64,000 nucleotides of DNA, taken from assembly GCF_000702825.1 (NCBI RefSeq), contig NZ_JNKF01000012.1:496001-560000 (forward strand). The letters run 5' to 3'. This DNA is from Prevotella sp. P6B1 (GTDB lineage: Bacteria; Bacteroidota; Bacteroidia; Bacteroidales; Bacteroidaceae). Below, one piece after another: positions 46,053 through 54,556 of this stretch; position 1 is the stretch's first letter, and each line of letters begins with the position of its first letter. The translations under genes were made by a program, and so were the position numbers. A model generated the notes under the pieces. That model did not search any database. It had not been told where the DNA came from and saw nothing but the letters and a program-made list of their open reading frames with translations.

Positions 46053-48551
46053 ATGAATAAAAGATTAATTCCCTTATTAGGCATGGCGCTGGCTGTAACC
46101 AGCGCCATTGCCCAGTCAGAGTTCTTCTCACCTTACAAATCCACATCACTCCGACTCCCAGCAGTACCTATCGTAGTTAACGACCCCTACTTCTCTATTT
46201 GGTCGCCTTACGATAAGCTAACCGAAGGCAGCACCCGTCTCTGGACAGGCGACGAGAAGCCATTGGAGGGCCTGCTCAGAGTCGATGGTACAACCTATCG
46301 CTTTATGGGCGACAAGGAGCACAAACTGCTTAAGGCATTGGCTCCTATGAGCGACGAGATCAACTGGGAGGCAAAATACACAGAAGAGCCACAGGCCGAT
46401 GGTTGGCAGGCACCCGACTTTGCCGCCAACAACTGGCGCACTGGTCAGGCAGCCTTTGGTAATGCCGGCGACAACATCAAGACCGGTTGGTCGAAAGAGC
46501 ACAGTGATATCTATATCCGTCGCGAAATCAACCTGACAGCCGAAGACCTGCGTGGCGACCTCTATGCCCTGTTCTCTCATGATGATGCCTGCGAGCTATA
46601 TATCAACGGTACCTTGATCGGCAAGGGACGCATGGACGCTATTTTCGGAGAGTCTGTTCACCTGAACGCCCAGCAGAAGCAACTGCTTCACGAAGGTCGC
46701 AACGTGATGACATTCCACGTTTATAATAACGCAGGCGGTGCCTATGCCGACTTTGGACTCTATGCCAACGTGGGTGTTGAAACCAACTCTGTGAAGACAG
46801 CTATCCAGAAGAGCGTTGACGTGATGGCCACTTCGACCTACTACGCTTTCACCTGTGGTCCTGTAGCACTGGATGTAGTGTTCACTTCGCCCATGCTGAT
46901 TGATGACCTCGATCTGCTCTCTACACCCGTATCCTACGTGTCGTATCAGGTGAAGAGTCTCGACCGCAAGAAGCACGATGTACAGTTTGCTCTCCTGGCC
47001 AGCCCGCTTATCGCAACCAACAAGCCTCATCAGCCTACAGAGTCATCAGCAATCTCTGTTGATGGCGTAAAGTACCTCAAGACAGGTACTATCGACCAGC
47101 CCATTCTCGCCAAGAAGGGCGATGGCATCGGCATCGACTGGGGATATCTGTATGTGGCCGACTACAACGGAAAGGTTTCGCTCGACACCTACAATAACAT
47201 CATTGACGGATTCCTCAACAAGGGACAGCTCAGTTGCGGTCAGAACCTGATCCGTGCCTACAAGCAGAACGACATACCCGTACTGGCTTATGTGCACGAT
47301 TTCGGCAAGGTGGACCAGCAGCCTCAATCATCATTCTCACTGATCGGCTACGATGAGATAGAGGACATTGAGTATATGTACCACCGCTATAAGGCCTACT
47401 GGGCACATGGGGGAAAGGTTGATATCTTCGATGCTTTCAACAAGCTGAACCGCAATTACCGAAGCATCATGGAGCGTTGTCGTGCCCTGGACAAGCAGAT
47501 TTATGACGATGCCTTCCGTGTGGGTAATGCCCATTATGCAGAAATCCTCTCTGGTGCCTATCGTCATGTATTGGCAGCACATAAGCTGTTCGAGGACAAC
47601 GAGGGTCATCTGCTGTACTTCTCAAAAGAGAACAACTCTAACGGCTGTGTGAACACCGTTGACCTGACCTATCCATCAGCACCACTTTTCCTGGCTTACA
47701 ATCCTGAACTACAGAAGGCCATGATGACCAGTATCTTCGAGTATAGTCGTTCTGGTCGTTGGACCAAGCCCTTTGCAGCACACGATCTGGGCACCTACCC
47801 CATCGCAAACGGTCAGGTTTATGGTGGCGACATGCCTATCGAGGAGGCAGGAAACATGCTGACTCTGGCAGCCCAGCTGTGTATTCAGGATGGCAACATC
47901 GATTATGTAAAACCCTACTGGGACATCCTGACACAGTGGACCGATTATCTGGTAGAGAACGGACAGGATCCCTCGAACCAATTGTGTACCGACGACTTTG
48001 CCGGTCACTGGCCTCACAACTGTAACCTGTCTGTAAAGGCTATCATGGGTGTGGCAGGCTATGCTATTATGGCTCGCATGAAGGGCGATGCAGCTACAGC
48101 CGACCGCTATATGAACCGTGCCCGCCAGATGGCCAAGAAATGGGAGGCCGATGCTCGCGAGGGCGACCACTATAAGTTGGCCTTCGACCGCGATAACACC
48201 TGGAGTCAGAAGTACAATATGATATGGGACAAACTGTGGAACACCAACCTGTTTGGCAATGAGGTGATGCAGCGCGAGGTGAGCTACTACCTGAAGCAGC
48301 AGAACACCTATGGTCTGCCACTCGACATCCGTAAGGACTACACCAAGACCGACTGGATTATGTGGAGTGCAGCTATGGCCAATGACAAGGATACCTTCCT
48401 GAAGTTTGTAGAGCCTATCTACAAATACATGGACGAGACTGGCTCGCGTGTTCCTACCAGCGACTGGCACGACACCAAGACCGGACTGATGGTAGGATTC
48501 AAAGCCCGTTCGGTCATTGGTGGCTATTGGATGAGATTGTTAGTTAAGTAA
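46053..48551 (+). CDS. Glutaminase-A-like secreted protein (DUF4964/5127/4965/1793 type)
   Basis: 832 residues with a signal peptide (to residue about 21, TSAIAQ). N-terminal DUF4964-like segment (SLRLPAVPIVVNDPYFSIWSP), then an extra beta-sandwich (about 100-220; DGWQAPDFAANNWRTGQAAFG, IYIRREINL, ELYINGTLIGKG) resembling the galactose-binding-like domain of glycosidases, then the DUF5127, DUF4965 and (alpha/alpha) C-terminal domains. Fungal GtaA is a glutaminase, but relatives in glycan loci are probably glycoside-active. I make no enzyme call. 17 bp after the DUF3823 gene. Confidence 0.8.
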   Translation: MNKRLIPLLGMALAVTSAIAQSEFFSPYKSTSLRLPAVPIVVNDPYFSIWSPYDKLTEGSTRLWTGDEKPLEGLLRVDGTTYRFMGDKEHKLLKALAPMSDEINWEAKYTEEPQADGWQAPDFAANNWRTGQAAFGNAGDNIKTGWSKEHSDIYIRREINLTAEDLRGDLYALFSHDDACELYINGTLIGKGRMDAIFGESVHLNAQQKQLLHEGRNVMTFHVYNNAGGAYADFGLYANVGVETNSVKTAIQKSVDVMATSTYYAFTCGPVALDVVFTSPMLIDDLDLLSTPVSYVSYQVKSLDRKKHDVQFALLASPLIATNKPHQPTESSAISVDGVKYLKTGTIDQPILAKKGDGIGIDWGYLYVADYNGKVSLDTYNNIIDGFLNKGQLSCGQNLIRAYKQNDIPVLAYVHDFGKVDQQPQSSFSLIGYDEIEDIEYMYHRYKAYWAHGGKVDIFDAFNKLNRNYRSIMERCRALDKQIYDDAFRVGNAHYAEILSGAYRHVLAAHKLFEDNEGHLLYFSKENNSNGCVNTVDLTYPSAPLFLAYNPELQKAMMTSIFEYSRSGRWTKPFAAHDLGTYPIANGQVYGGDMPIEEAGNMLTLAAQLCIQDGNIDYVKPYWDILTQWTDYLVENGQDPSNQLCTDDFAGHWPHNCNLSVKAIMGVAGYAIMARMKGDAATADRYMNRARQMAKKWEADAREGDHYKLAFDRDNTWSQKYNMIWDKLWNTNLFGNEVMQREVSYYLKQQNTYGLPLDIRKDYTKTDWIMWSAAMANDKDTFLKFVEPIYKYMDETGSRVPTSDWHDTKTGLMVGFKARSVIGGYWMRLLVK

Positions 48552-48569
48552 AGATGTAATGAATTTGTT

Positions 48570-51500
48570 ATGAAAAAGAATCTCAGAAAGAGTCTTTTGG
48601 CTGTGGCACTGCTCCTTGGGGGCAGTGCTGTGGCTGCTACCAGCCCCGTTGATTACGTCAACACGCTGGTAGGCACTCAGTCCAACCACGCTCTCTCAAC
48701 TGGCAACACCTACCCAGCTATCGCACTGCCTTGGGGCATGAACTTCTGGATGCCACAGACAGGCAAGATGGGCGACGGATGGTCCTACACTTACGATGCA
48801 GGCAAGATACGTGGTCTGAAGCAGACACACCAGCCTTCGCCCTGGATCAATGACTACGGCCAGTTTGCCATCATGCCCACCATTGGCACCGTATTTGATG
48901 AGAACAAGCGCGCCTCCTGGTTTTCGCACAAAGCAGAGACGGCACGTCCCTATTATTATAAGGTATATCTGGCCGATTATGATATCACGGCTGAAGTAAC
49001 GCCTACAGAGCGTGCAGCTGTAATGCGATTCACCTATCCTGACTCGAAGAAATCACGTATCGTAGTAGATGCCTTCGACAAGGGTTCAAGAATTCGCATC
49101 ATTGACGATCGCCATATCGAGGGATACACCACCAAGAACAGCGGCGGCGTACCCGAGGGATTCAAAAACTACTTTGTGATTGAGAGCGACAAGCCTTTTA
49201 CTTTCATCTCTACTGTTGCCAATGGCAAGATTCAGGTAGGCGAGCACCAGTTCGAAGGCAATCATGCCGGCGCCGTAATCGGATTCCAGACAGCACGTGG
49301 CGAGATGGTAACCCTGCGTGTGGCCTCATCATTCATCAGCGCAGAGCAGGCACGACAGAACCTGAAAGAGGTAGCTGGTCGTTCGTTCGATACCGTATGC
49401 CGCGAGGCACGTACACGCTGGAACAACATCCTGGGACGATTAGAGGTTGAGGACGCCAATACAGATCATTTGCGCACCTTTTACTCTTGCCTTTACCGTT
49501 CGGTACTTTTCCCACGCACGTTCCACGAGGTGAACCAGGCTGGCGAGATTGTACACTATAGCCCATTCGATGGTAAAGTACACGCAGGCCGACTGTTTAC
49601 CGACACAGGCTTCTGGGATACCTTCCGTTCGCTCTTCCCACTGCTCAATCTGGTTTATCCGGAGATGAGCCAGCAGATGCAGGAAGGACTGGTAAACACC
49701 TACAAGGAAAGTGGATTCCTGCCCGAGTGGGCCAGTCCTGGTCATCGTGGCTGCATGGTGGGCAACAACTCTGCATCCATCGTGGCCGATGCCTATCTGA
49801 AAGGCATGCGCGGCTATGATGTAGAGGCGCTCTGGCAGGCTGTAAAGCATGGCGCCAATGCCGTTCACCCACAGGTGTCGAGCACTGGCCGACTGGGGTT
49901 TGAATACTATAACCGCCTGGGCTATGTGCCTTATAATGTAGGCATCAACGAGAGCGTGGCACGTACCTTAGAGTATGCTTACGACGACTGGTGTATCTAT
50001 CAGTTGGGATTGGCACTCGGTAAATCCAAGAAGGAGCTCAAGCCCTATAAGGACCGTGCCATGAACTACCAGAAGGTATTCGACAAAGAAACCCGTTTGA
50101 TGCGTGGCCGCAACGAGGACGGCACCTTCCAGAGTCCCTTCAACCCGCTGAAGTGGGGCGATGCCTTTACCGAGGGTAATGCCTGGCACTACACCTGGTC
50201 GGTATTCCACGACCCTGCAGGATTGATGAGCCTGATGGGTGGCAAGGACAACTTCGTGGCTATGCTCGACTCGGTGTTCAGCGTACCTCCCGTTTTTGAC
50301 GAGAGCTATTATGGTGCGGTCATCCATGAGATACGCGAGATGCAGATTATGAACATGGGCAACTATGCCCACGGCAACCAGCCCATCCAACACATGATAT
50401 ACCTATACGACTGGGCAGGCGAACCCTGGAAGGCTCAGTATTGGGTCCGTCAGGTGATGGACCATCTGTATCAGGCCACGCCCGATGGCTATTGCGGCGA
50501 TGAGGACAACGGACAGACATCAGCCTGGTATGTATTCTCGGCACTTGGTTTCTATCCTGTATGTCCTGGCTCTGGTCAGTATGCACTTGGTACGCCATAC
50601 TTCAAGCGTGTAACCCTGCATCTGCCTGAAGGCAAAACATTAGTGATCCGTGCCGATGGCAACAGTGCAGAGAACTGCTACGTCAGCGAGATGCTCCTAA
50701 ACGGTGCGCCCTACGATAAGAACTACATCAAACATAGTGACCTGCTGGCTGGCGGCAGTATCGACTACCGCATGGCTGCTAAGCCTAATCTCCAGCGAGG
50801 CACTCAGGCATCAAGCCTGCCCTACTCGTTCTCAACAGAAGTGGTCAAGCCTGCCATAAAGGCCGTAAAAGCCAAGAAGGAGGTTTGCAAGACCGATGCC
50901 ATCGTACGCCCCTCGAACCGACCGGCTGAGGCCGAGCGTTTGTTCCGTTCTGAGGCAGTAGAGGATGAGATCAGGCGTATAGCCAGTCTGCTTACCAACG
51001 CCCGATTGGCTTGGATGTTCACCAATTGCTTCCCCAACACACTCGATACAACCGTACACTATGAGGAGGATGCAGAGGGGAATCCTGACACATTCGTCTA
51101 TACAGGTGATATCCATGCCATGTGGCTGCGCGACTCTGGTGCCCAGGTTTGGCCATACGTCAAACTAGCCAACCAGGATCTTAAACTTAAGAAGATGCTG
51201 GCAGGCGTCATTCTGCGCCAACTCAAGTGCATCAACATCGACCCTTATGCCAACGCCTTCAACAAAGAGCCTCGTCCTGATGGTGAGTGGATGGGCGACA
51301 CTGGCATGAAACCAGAACTGCACGAGCGCAAGTGGGAGATCGACTCACTCTGCTACGTACTGCGCCTGCTGTACGAATACTGGCTGACCACAGGCGACAA
51401 CAGCGTACTGGGTGATGAGTGGATCAAGGCCATCCAGAACATCCTGCGCACCTTCCACGATCAGCAGCGCAAGGACGGACGCGGCTCGTACCAGTTCCTG

Positions 51501-52250
51501 CGCAAGACCGATCGCGCCCTCGACACAGTGAACAATGGCGGATGGGGCGCACCTGTGAAACCCGTAGGACTGATTGCCTCAACCTTCCGTCCGTCTGACG
51601 ATGCCACCACCCTACTCTTCCTGATTCCATCAAACTTCATGGCTGTCACCTCTCTCAACAAGGCAGCAGAGATGCTTGAGAAGGTGAACCACCGTAGCGA
51701 TCTGGCCAAGCAGTGCAGTCAGCTGGCTGCTGAGGTGAGCGAGGCATTACAGAAGTACGCCATCTACCAGCACCCCAAGTATGGTCCTATCTATGCCTAC
51801 GAGGTGGATGGTTTTGGCAATCGCGTGCTGATGGACGATGCCAACGTGCCCAGCCTGCTGGCTATGCCTTATCTGGGCGATGTCGATATCAACGACCCCA
51901 TCTATCAGAACACCCGCCGATTTGTATGGAGCGAGGATAATCCCTACTTCTTCCGCGGCAAGGCTGGCGAGGGCATTGGCGGTCCGCACATCGGCTACGA
52001 TATGCCTTGGCCTATGTCGATTATGATGAAAGCCTTCACCAGTCAGAACGACGCAGAGATTAAAGCCTGCATCGAGATGCTGATGAAGACCGATGCCGGC
52101 AAGGGATTCATCCACGAGAGTTTCAATAAAGACGATGCCACCGACTATACCCGCGACTGGTTTGCCTGGCAGAACACGCTCTTCGGTGAACTGATTATTA
52201 AGTTGGTCAACGATGGCAAGCTCGACCTGCTGAACAGCATCAAAGACTAA
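48570..52250 (+). CDS. GH92-GH125 fusion exo-alpha-mannosidase
   Basis: 1226 residues with a signal peptide (MKKNLRKSLLAVALLLGGSA). Residues about 27-745 are GH92 (calcium-dependent alpha-1,2/1,3-mannosidase): VDYVNTLVGTQSNHA start, and GYCGDEDNGQTSAWY with Asp644 and Asp646, matching the D-x-D base pair known for the family. After a linker rich in Lys/Ala/Val (745-790), residues about 795-1222 are GH125 (exo-alpha-1,6-mannosidase): TGDIHAMWLRDSGAQVWPY with Asp855, and GGPHIGYDMPWPM. Both are usually separate genes; the reading frame through the linker is uninterrupted. Last gene of the operon, followed by a 22-bp repeat array. Confidence 0.93.
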   Translation: MKKNLRKSLLAVALLLGGSAVAATSPVDYVNTLVGTQSNHALSTGNTYPAIALPWGMNFWMPQTGKMGDGWSYTYDAGKIRGLKQTHQPSPWINDYGQFAIMPTIGTVFDENKRASWFSHKAETARPYYYKVYLADYDITAEVTPTERAAVMRFTYPDSKKSRIVVDAFDKGSRIRIIDDRHIEGYTTKNSGGVPEGFKNYFVIESDKPFTFISTVANGKIQVGEHQFEGNHAGAVIGFQTARGEMVTLRVASSFISAEQARQNLKEVAGRSFDTVCREARTRWNNILGRLEVEDANTDHLRTFYSCLYRSVLFPRTFHEVNQAGEIVHYSPFDGKVHAGRLFTDTGFWDTFRSLFPLLNLVYPEMSQQMQEGLVNTYKESGFLPEWASPGHRGCMVGNNSASIVADAYLKGMRGYDVEALWQAVKHGANAVHPQVSSTGRLGFEYYNRLGYVPYNVGINESVARTLEYAYDDWCIYQLGLALGKSKKELKPYKDRAMNYQKVFDKETRLMRGRNEDGTFQSPFNPLKWGDAFTEGNAWHYTWSVFHDPAGLMSLMGGKDNFVAMLDSVFSVPPVFDESYYGAVIHEIREMQIMNMGNYAHGNQPIQHMIYLYDWAGEPWKAQYWVRQVMDHLYQATPDGYCGDEDNGQTSAWYVFSALGFYPVCPGSGQYALGTPYFKRVTLHLPEGKTLVIRADGNSAENCYVSEMLLNGAPYDKNYIKHSDLLAGGSIDYRMAAKPNLQRGTQASSLPYSFSTEVVKPAIKAVKAKKEVCKTDAIVRPSNRPAEAERLFRSEAVEDEIRRIASLLTNARLAWMFTNCFPNTLDTTVHYEEDAEGNPDTFVYTGDIHAMWLRDSGAQVWPYVKLANQDLKLKKMLAGVILRQLKCINIDPYANAFNKEPRPDGEWMGDTGMKPELHERKWEIDSLCYVLRLLYEYWLTTGDNSVLGDEWIKAIQNILRTFHDQQRKDGRGSYQFLRKTDRALDTVNNGGWGAPVKPVGLIASTFRPSDDATTLLFLIPSNFMAVTSLNKAAEMLEKVNHRSDLAKQCSQLAAEVSEALQKYAIYQHPKYGPIYAYEVDGFGNRVLMDDANVPSLLAMPYLGDVDINDPIYQNTRRFVWSEDNPYFFRGKAGEGIGGPHIGYDMPWPMSIMMKAFTSQNDAEIKACIEMLMKTDAGKGFIHESFNKDDATDYTRDWFAWQNTLFGELIIKLVNDGKLDLLNSIKD

Positions 52251-52271
52251 CCAACGTTGAAAAAGCGGTTG

Positions 52272-52425
52272 CGACCGACCGCCAACATCAATAAGCACGG
52301 CCGTGCACAATAATAAGCACGGGCGTGCTTATTATTACGCGCGGGCGCCAACAATCAGCAAAAGCGTACCTTTTGCCCTTCAAAACCGTAACTTTTGCCC
52401 TTCAAAAGCGTAACTTTTTCCCCTG
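52272..52425. repeat. Intergenic array of seven 22-bp periods between convergent operons
   Basis: Units begin at 52272, 52294, 52316, 52338, 52360, 52382 and 52404. Units 1 and 4 share CGCCAACA near the middle. Units 2 and 3 start AGCACGG(C/G)CGTGC, each a palindromic core followed by an AT-rich spacer. Units 5-7 share the form AAAAGCGTAACTTTT plus GCCCTTC. Three sequence families are thus mixed within one phase. Unit 3 with its flank forms a 13-base inverted repeat (52309-52336). No ORF covers it and the rest of this 213-bp gap shows nothing else. Confidence 0.85.
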
Positions 52426-52463
52426 TAGAGTAGGGCTTTTGTACCTGCAGTCCTTAAGGATAA

Positions 52464-54014
52464 TTATTCAAACTCCTTGAGCCTCGTATCAAAATCCTTG
52501 GCGCCGCCTGTCTCGCCAAAGAGTTTCTTCAACAATCTCACACGGGTATTGGTGATGGTCTGTGGCGTTGAGATAGTCAACGTGGCTATCTCCGTGGGCA
52601 GGAAGTTATGACGAATGAGCAGACAGACGGCTTGCTCCTTGGCATTCAACGCAGATAACAACAGCTGTAGGTTGGGATTGAGGGCGTAGGCACGCTGTGC
52701 CAATTCATTCATATCGTCGTCGGATATGGCACGCCCCTTGTTGGCCGAAGCATGGATACGCGCCACAACAGCCTTCAGTTCTTCCGAGTTTTCACGCTCT
52801 TCGCGCTCTTTCTGTTTGCGCATCCTGGTCAGCTCGCTACGGGTCAGATCATACTTCTTCTGGCTTTCCAGGAATCGCGCATTCAGTCGGTCAATCCTTC
52901 GCCTGCTGTACCAGATGGCTGCTATGGCAGCAAGTATCAGCAACAGGATGGCCGATAGCAGCATGATGGTGATACGATACTGCTGGCGCTCCTTCTGCTG
53001 CTCGTCGAACTGGGCCTGCAGATCGATGATGCTGGCAGTATCGTCGCGGCTGTAGAGGTCGTGATACACCTCGTTGAGTCGAAGGCTATAAAAGGCGGCT
53101 TGGTTGTTTTCACCACGCATAGTCATATAACCAATCAGTTTGCGATACGAACTGATGGCAACATCGGGCGAGAAGGAGTTGAGCAACGAGTACCATTGCT
53201 GGGCGGCACTGGCTGTGTCCTTTTCAGCCAGATACACATCGGCCAGCAGTTTCGCACCTCTGTCGGTAGGCGATGTCTGCTGGGCCCTCAGCAGAAGTTG
53301 TTTGGCTTCCTGGCGCTTGTCCATGTGCAACAGGTAGCTGGCCTGATTAGTGAGATAGGTGGCACGTATCTCGCCATCGGTATGCGGCGCATAGGGCTCG
53401 GCCTGCTCTGTATAATATTGCAGACTATCCATCCGTCCTGTCATATCGAAGGTCTGGGCAATGTTGTTCAGCGCCCTCACTATCCACTCATCCTTATGGC
53501 ACTGGCGGGCGGCATTCAGAGCCTGCTTGTAGTACTTGAGCGTTTGGGGATAGTTGCCCACATTATCGTTGATATCGCCCAGCACAAAGTAAAGATAGCA
53601 ATTGTACATAGGGTCGTCAACTTTCTCGGCCAACTGCTCGGCACGCTTCATGGTGAGCACCGCCTCGTGGGTTTGCTGCTGTTTATAGAGCACGATGGCG
53701 TGGTGCAGCAAGGCGCGCGCCAATCGCGGTTTATCGTTCTCTCGCTCGTAATAGCGCCGACTGGTCAGAATCAGCGAGTCCGACTCGGTCGACAATCCGC
53801 TGCGATGCAGCGCCTCGGTATAGAGCAGACCAAAGAGTGCACGATCGGGGGCAGAAAGCGTCGTGTCGTCCCAACACGGCTCCAGCATTCTGACCACCGA
53901 ATCAGGCTGTTCCACCACTATCTGCTCTGCCTCGGTGAGTAGCTTGTTGTGAGACTGCTCGTGCGAGCAGCTCACAACAAAGAGAGAGAATATCAGATAA
54001 ACTATCGTTATCAT
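52464..54014 (-). CDS. Membrane-tethered TPR regulator with C-terminal LuxR-like HTH
   Basis: 516 residues from ATG at 54014 (MITIVYLIFSLFVVSCSHEQ); a longer upstream start runs into tonB and is rejected. The N-terminus ends in a lipobox-like VVSC. TPR helices fill residues about 25-330 (YNCYLYFVLGDINDNVGNY, WIVRALNNIAQTF), a membrane helix lies at about 346-368, then a basic coiled coil and a LuxR/GerE-like helix-turn-helix (LNAKEQAVCLLIRHNFLPTE, then TRVRLLKKLF). A periplasmic TPR sensor linked to a cytoplasmic DNA-binding domain is inferred. Its start overlaps the TonB-C gene stop by 4 bp. Confidence 0.82.
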   Translation of the reverse strand: MITIVYLIFSLFVVSCSHEQSHNKLLTEAEQIVVEQPDSVVRMLEPCWDDTTLSAPDRALFGLLYTEALHRSGLSTESDSLILTSRRYYERENDKPRLARALLHHAIVLYKQQQTHEAVLTMKRAEQLAEKVDDPMYNCYLYFVLGDINDNVGNYPQTLKYYKQALNAARQCHKDEWIVRALNNIAQTFDMTGRMDSLQYYTEQAEPYAPHTDGEIRATYLTNQASYLLHMDKRQEAKQLLLRAQQTSPTDRGAKLLADVYLAEKDTASAAQQWYSLLNSFSPDVAISSYRKLIGYMTMRGENNQAAFYSLRLNEVYHDLYSRDDTASIIDLQAQFDEQQKERQQYRITIMLLSAILLLILAAIAAIWYSRRRIDRLNARFLESQKKYDLTRSELTRMRKQKEREERENSEELKAVVARIHASANKGRAISDDDMNELAQRAYALNPNLQLLLSALNAKEQAVCLLIRHNFLPTEIATLTISTPQTITNTRVRLLKKLFGETGGAKDFDTRLKEFE

Positions 54015-54415
54015 TTCAAGCGGAACATAATAGGAACGGTGAATCTGACTCTGACTACCTGTCCTCTCTGCTTGCCAGGAACCCATTTAGGCATAGCCGA
54101 GATGACTCTCATAGCTTCGGCATCGAGCGATGGGAACACCTTTTTCATTAAGGTCACATCAGTAATCGAGCCATCGGTATCAACCACGAAGGTTACAAAT
54201 ACCTTTCCTTCAACCTTCTTCTTCTCAGCATCGGCTGGATACTTCACATTCTTACTCAGATATTCGACCATGGCAGCCATACCGCCTGGATACTCAGGCA
54301 TCTGCTCTACTACATCGAATACTTGCTGGTTTTTCTTGGCTACAACGGTCTTCTGTGCGCTCACCGTGGTGAGTCCGAAGAGTGCCATCAGTGCCATTAC
54401 TAATACTTTCTTCAT
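54011..54415 (-). CDS. TonB C-terminal domain protein, periplasmic
   Basis: 134 residues: a signal peptide (MALMALFGLTTVSAQ) and one TonB-C domain (MPEYPGGMAAMVEYLSKNVKYP, then GKVFVTFVVDTDGSITDV and DAEAMRVISAMPKWVPGKQ). Full TonB has a membrane anchor and a Pro-rich linker; both are missing here, so it may bind TonB boxes or regulators without transmitting force. It overlaps the next gene by 4 bp (ATGA type), which suggests translational coupling to the TPR regulator. Confidence 0.85.
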   Translation of the reverse strand: MKKVLVMALMALFGLTTVSAQKTVVAKKNQQVFDVVEQMPEYPGGMAAMVEYLSKNVKYPADAEKKKVEGKVFVTFVVDTDGSITDVTLMKKVFPSLDAEAMRVISAMPKWVPGKQRGQVVRVRFTVPIMFRLK

Positions 54416-54465
54416 TTTCGTTTTCTGTTAATGGTTCAACAATCTGTTTGTCTGTCCGGACGGTG

Positions 54466-54496
54466 CAAAAGTAGAAGAAATCCCCAAAAGTTGCAA
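54466..54496 (-). promoter_or_regulatory. Promoter of the TonB-C/TPR-regulator operon
   Basis: TACTTTTG followed by C (54466-54473) on the minus strand, with TTG about 20 nt upstream. It is 50 nt before the TonB-C start. The remaining spacer up to the PspC gene shows nothing else. Confidence 0.55.
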
Positions 54497-54556
54497 GAAA
54501 TCCATTACACATTATTACACACAGCCGAAAAAACTGCAGATTTGACCCTCATCCAG

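Noticed and set aside
52464..54086. Longer start of the TPR regulator at 54086
   Set aside because: The 24 extra residues overlap the TonB-C gene; the ATG at 54014 gives a hydrophobic lipobox N-terminus and a 4-bp overlap.
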